Shown here: positions 13,471-14,057 of the stretch, piece after piece
How the letters are laid out: every line of letters starts with the position of its first letter
How positions within the stretch are numbered: position 1 is the stretch's first letter
Assembly (NCBI GenBank): GCA_030043235.1
Contig: JASHYF010000362.1
Coordinates: 1-14,057 of the forward strand
DNA length: 14,057 bases
Direction of reading: 5' to 3'
Source: Solirubrobacteraceae bacterium
GTDB taxonomy: Bacteria; Actinomycetota; Thermoleophilia; Solirubrobacterales; Solirubrobacteraceae
Position numbers and translations under genes: made by a program
Notes under the pieces: model-generated
What the model saw: only the letters and a program-made list of their open reading frames with translations
The model's database searches: none
Told to the model about the DNA's origin: nothing

Positions 13471-14057
13471 TCCATGAGCACATCGAGCGGTTGCCCGCTC
13501 CTGCAGCTGGCGTTGAACGTGAAGTACCCGCTGCCGTAAGACAACGGAGCGCCGGTATTCACCGGCGAGCTCCTCCCGTCCGAGTGGTGCTGCGTGCTCA
13601 CTGGACCCCTTCGCCCTGTGGACGGCTTTCCCGCCCTCCCTGGTGGGTCGTTACTCCCACGACTACTACGGGTCCTCCGCCACGCCCCGGCGGCAACAGC
13701 GGACGGTGCGCCTGCCCCGGACCCCAAGCGGCGGGTCCGGCGGGCACCGCCGGGACGCTTCCCACGTTCACTATCAACCGGTTGGCAGGGTCGGCGCCCA
13801 GCTGTACCCCGGGGACATCGCCGCGCGCTACCGCAACACTCCACGCAGCCTCGCCCACCCGATCAGCAAACGGGTGGACAAGACGGTCCCAAGCAAGCAA
13901 CGGGACCGAGCATCCCAACAGCCCATAGCCGCCAGTTTCGGGGCTGCTGTCCTGTATCGGGGCTTCTGACACTGGTTCGTCTCCTACACCTTTCTGCCTC
14001 GCTACCGCACCCGGCCCGCTGGCGGCAGACCGTTGCTCGATCGTCAGGGGCTGCTCC

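Larger units (their letters stand above)
13377..14010 (-). mobile_element. Group II intron without an encoded reverse transcriptase (ORF-less), boundaries inferred
   Basis: Read on the minus strand, the elements fit group II order. A candidate 5' end GTGCGG starts at 14010, matching the GUGYG consensus. A structured 430-base stretch suits domain I, including CGGTCCC/GGGACCG at 13884-13908. Domain II-like stem is at 13573-13546 (GGAGC and GCCGGT arms, GAAT loop), then a domain III-like stem. A 16-nt domain IV hairpin GAGCGG-GCAA-CCGCTC follows at 13500-13485, then a canonical domain V (13470-13437) and a domain VI-like stem (13430-13379). The 3' end falls near GAC at 13377. No reverse transcriptase motif is present in any frame, and domain IV is too small to hold one. 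Splicing would need a maturase in trans. A bulged branch-point A is not obvious. Confidence 0.72.

Noticed and set aside
13332..13928. Plus-strand 198-codon open frame at the right end
   Set aside because: It is the antisense of the group II intron RNA. Its sequence is the translated complement of domain V and neighbouring stems.
1..14057. CRISPR array or other regularly spaced direct repeats
   Set aside because: No repeated units with regular spacers were seen on either strand.

Overview
The window comes from a GC-rich chromosome. Codon use, the style of the proteins (a LuxR-type regulator C-terminus, a hydrolase-cyclase fusion, a wax ester synthase remnant, a SnoaL-like protein) and probable leaderless starts suggest an actinobacterium, perhaps of the Thermoleophilia/Solirubrobacterales type. 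That placement is inference from family style; no marker gene is present.

Layout from the left. A tRNA-Ser(UGA) lies on the minus strand (77-166). Next is a minus-strand pair: a universal stress protein with an N-terminal Cys/His zinc-site-like segment (1325-2332), then, 11 bases after its stop, the C-terminal third of a large LuxR regulator (369-1313). A 600-base noncoding stretch follows, with a small relic of a short-chain dehydrogenase. A plus-strand cluster (2937-4366) encodes a small helical protein with a basic tail, a PaaI-type thioesterase and a carboxymuconolactone-decarboxylase-like protein. It abuts a broken wax ester synthase/diacylglycerol acyltransferase gene on the minus strand (4336-4835). 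A lipid-storage or acyl-CoA theme is therefore plausible for this block.

The middle holds a hairpin-rich noncoding stretch, a methylenetetrahydrofolate reductase family gene (minus), a gene-less stretch with an orphan ribosome binding site, and a SnoaL-like gene (minus). After another structured intergenic region comes a plus-strand fusion of an alpha/beta hydrolase with a class III nucleotide cyclase (7366-8709).

The right half is a divergent regulon. A DUF1330 gene and a truncated epoxide-hydrolase-like gene run leftwards. A TetR regulator, a ThDP-dependent enzyme and an NAD-type short-chain dehydrogenase run rightwards as a tight operon. The shared 53-base control region carries a palindrome, ATAACA-N7-TGTTAT, over the TetR promoter. 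The likely logic is TetR-controlled expression of a carboligase or decarboxylase plus a dehydrogenase handling its product.

The right end (about 13377-14010, minus strand) is the most notable item. It has a canonical 34-nt group II intron domain V and hairpins fitting domains II, IV and VI. Domain IV is reduced to a 16-nt GNRA hairpin, so no reverse transcriptase is encoded. This looks like a compact ORF-less group II intron. The window as a whole is rich in gene relics: a truncated regulator, two acyl/alcohol-metabolism remnants, a truncated hydrolase and an orphan start site.
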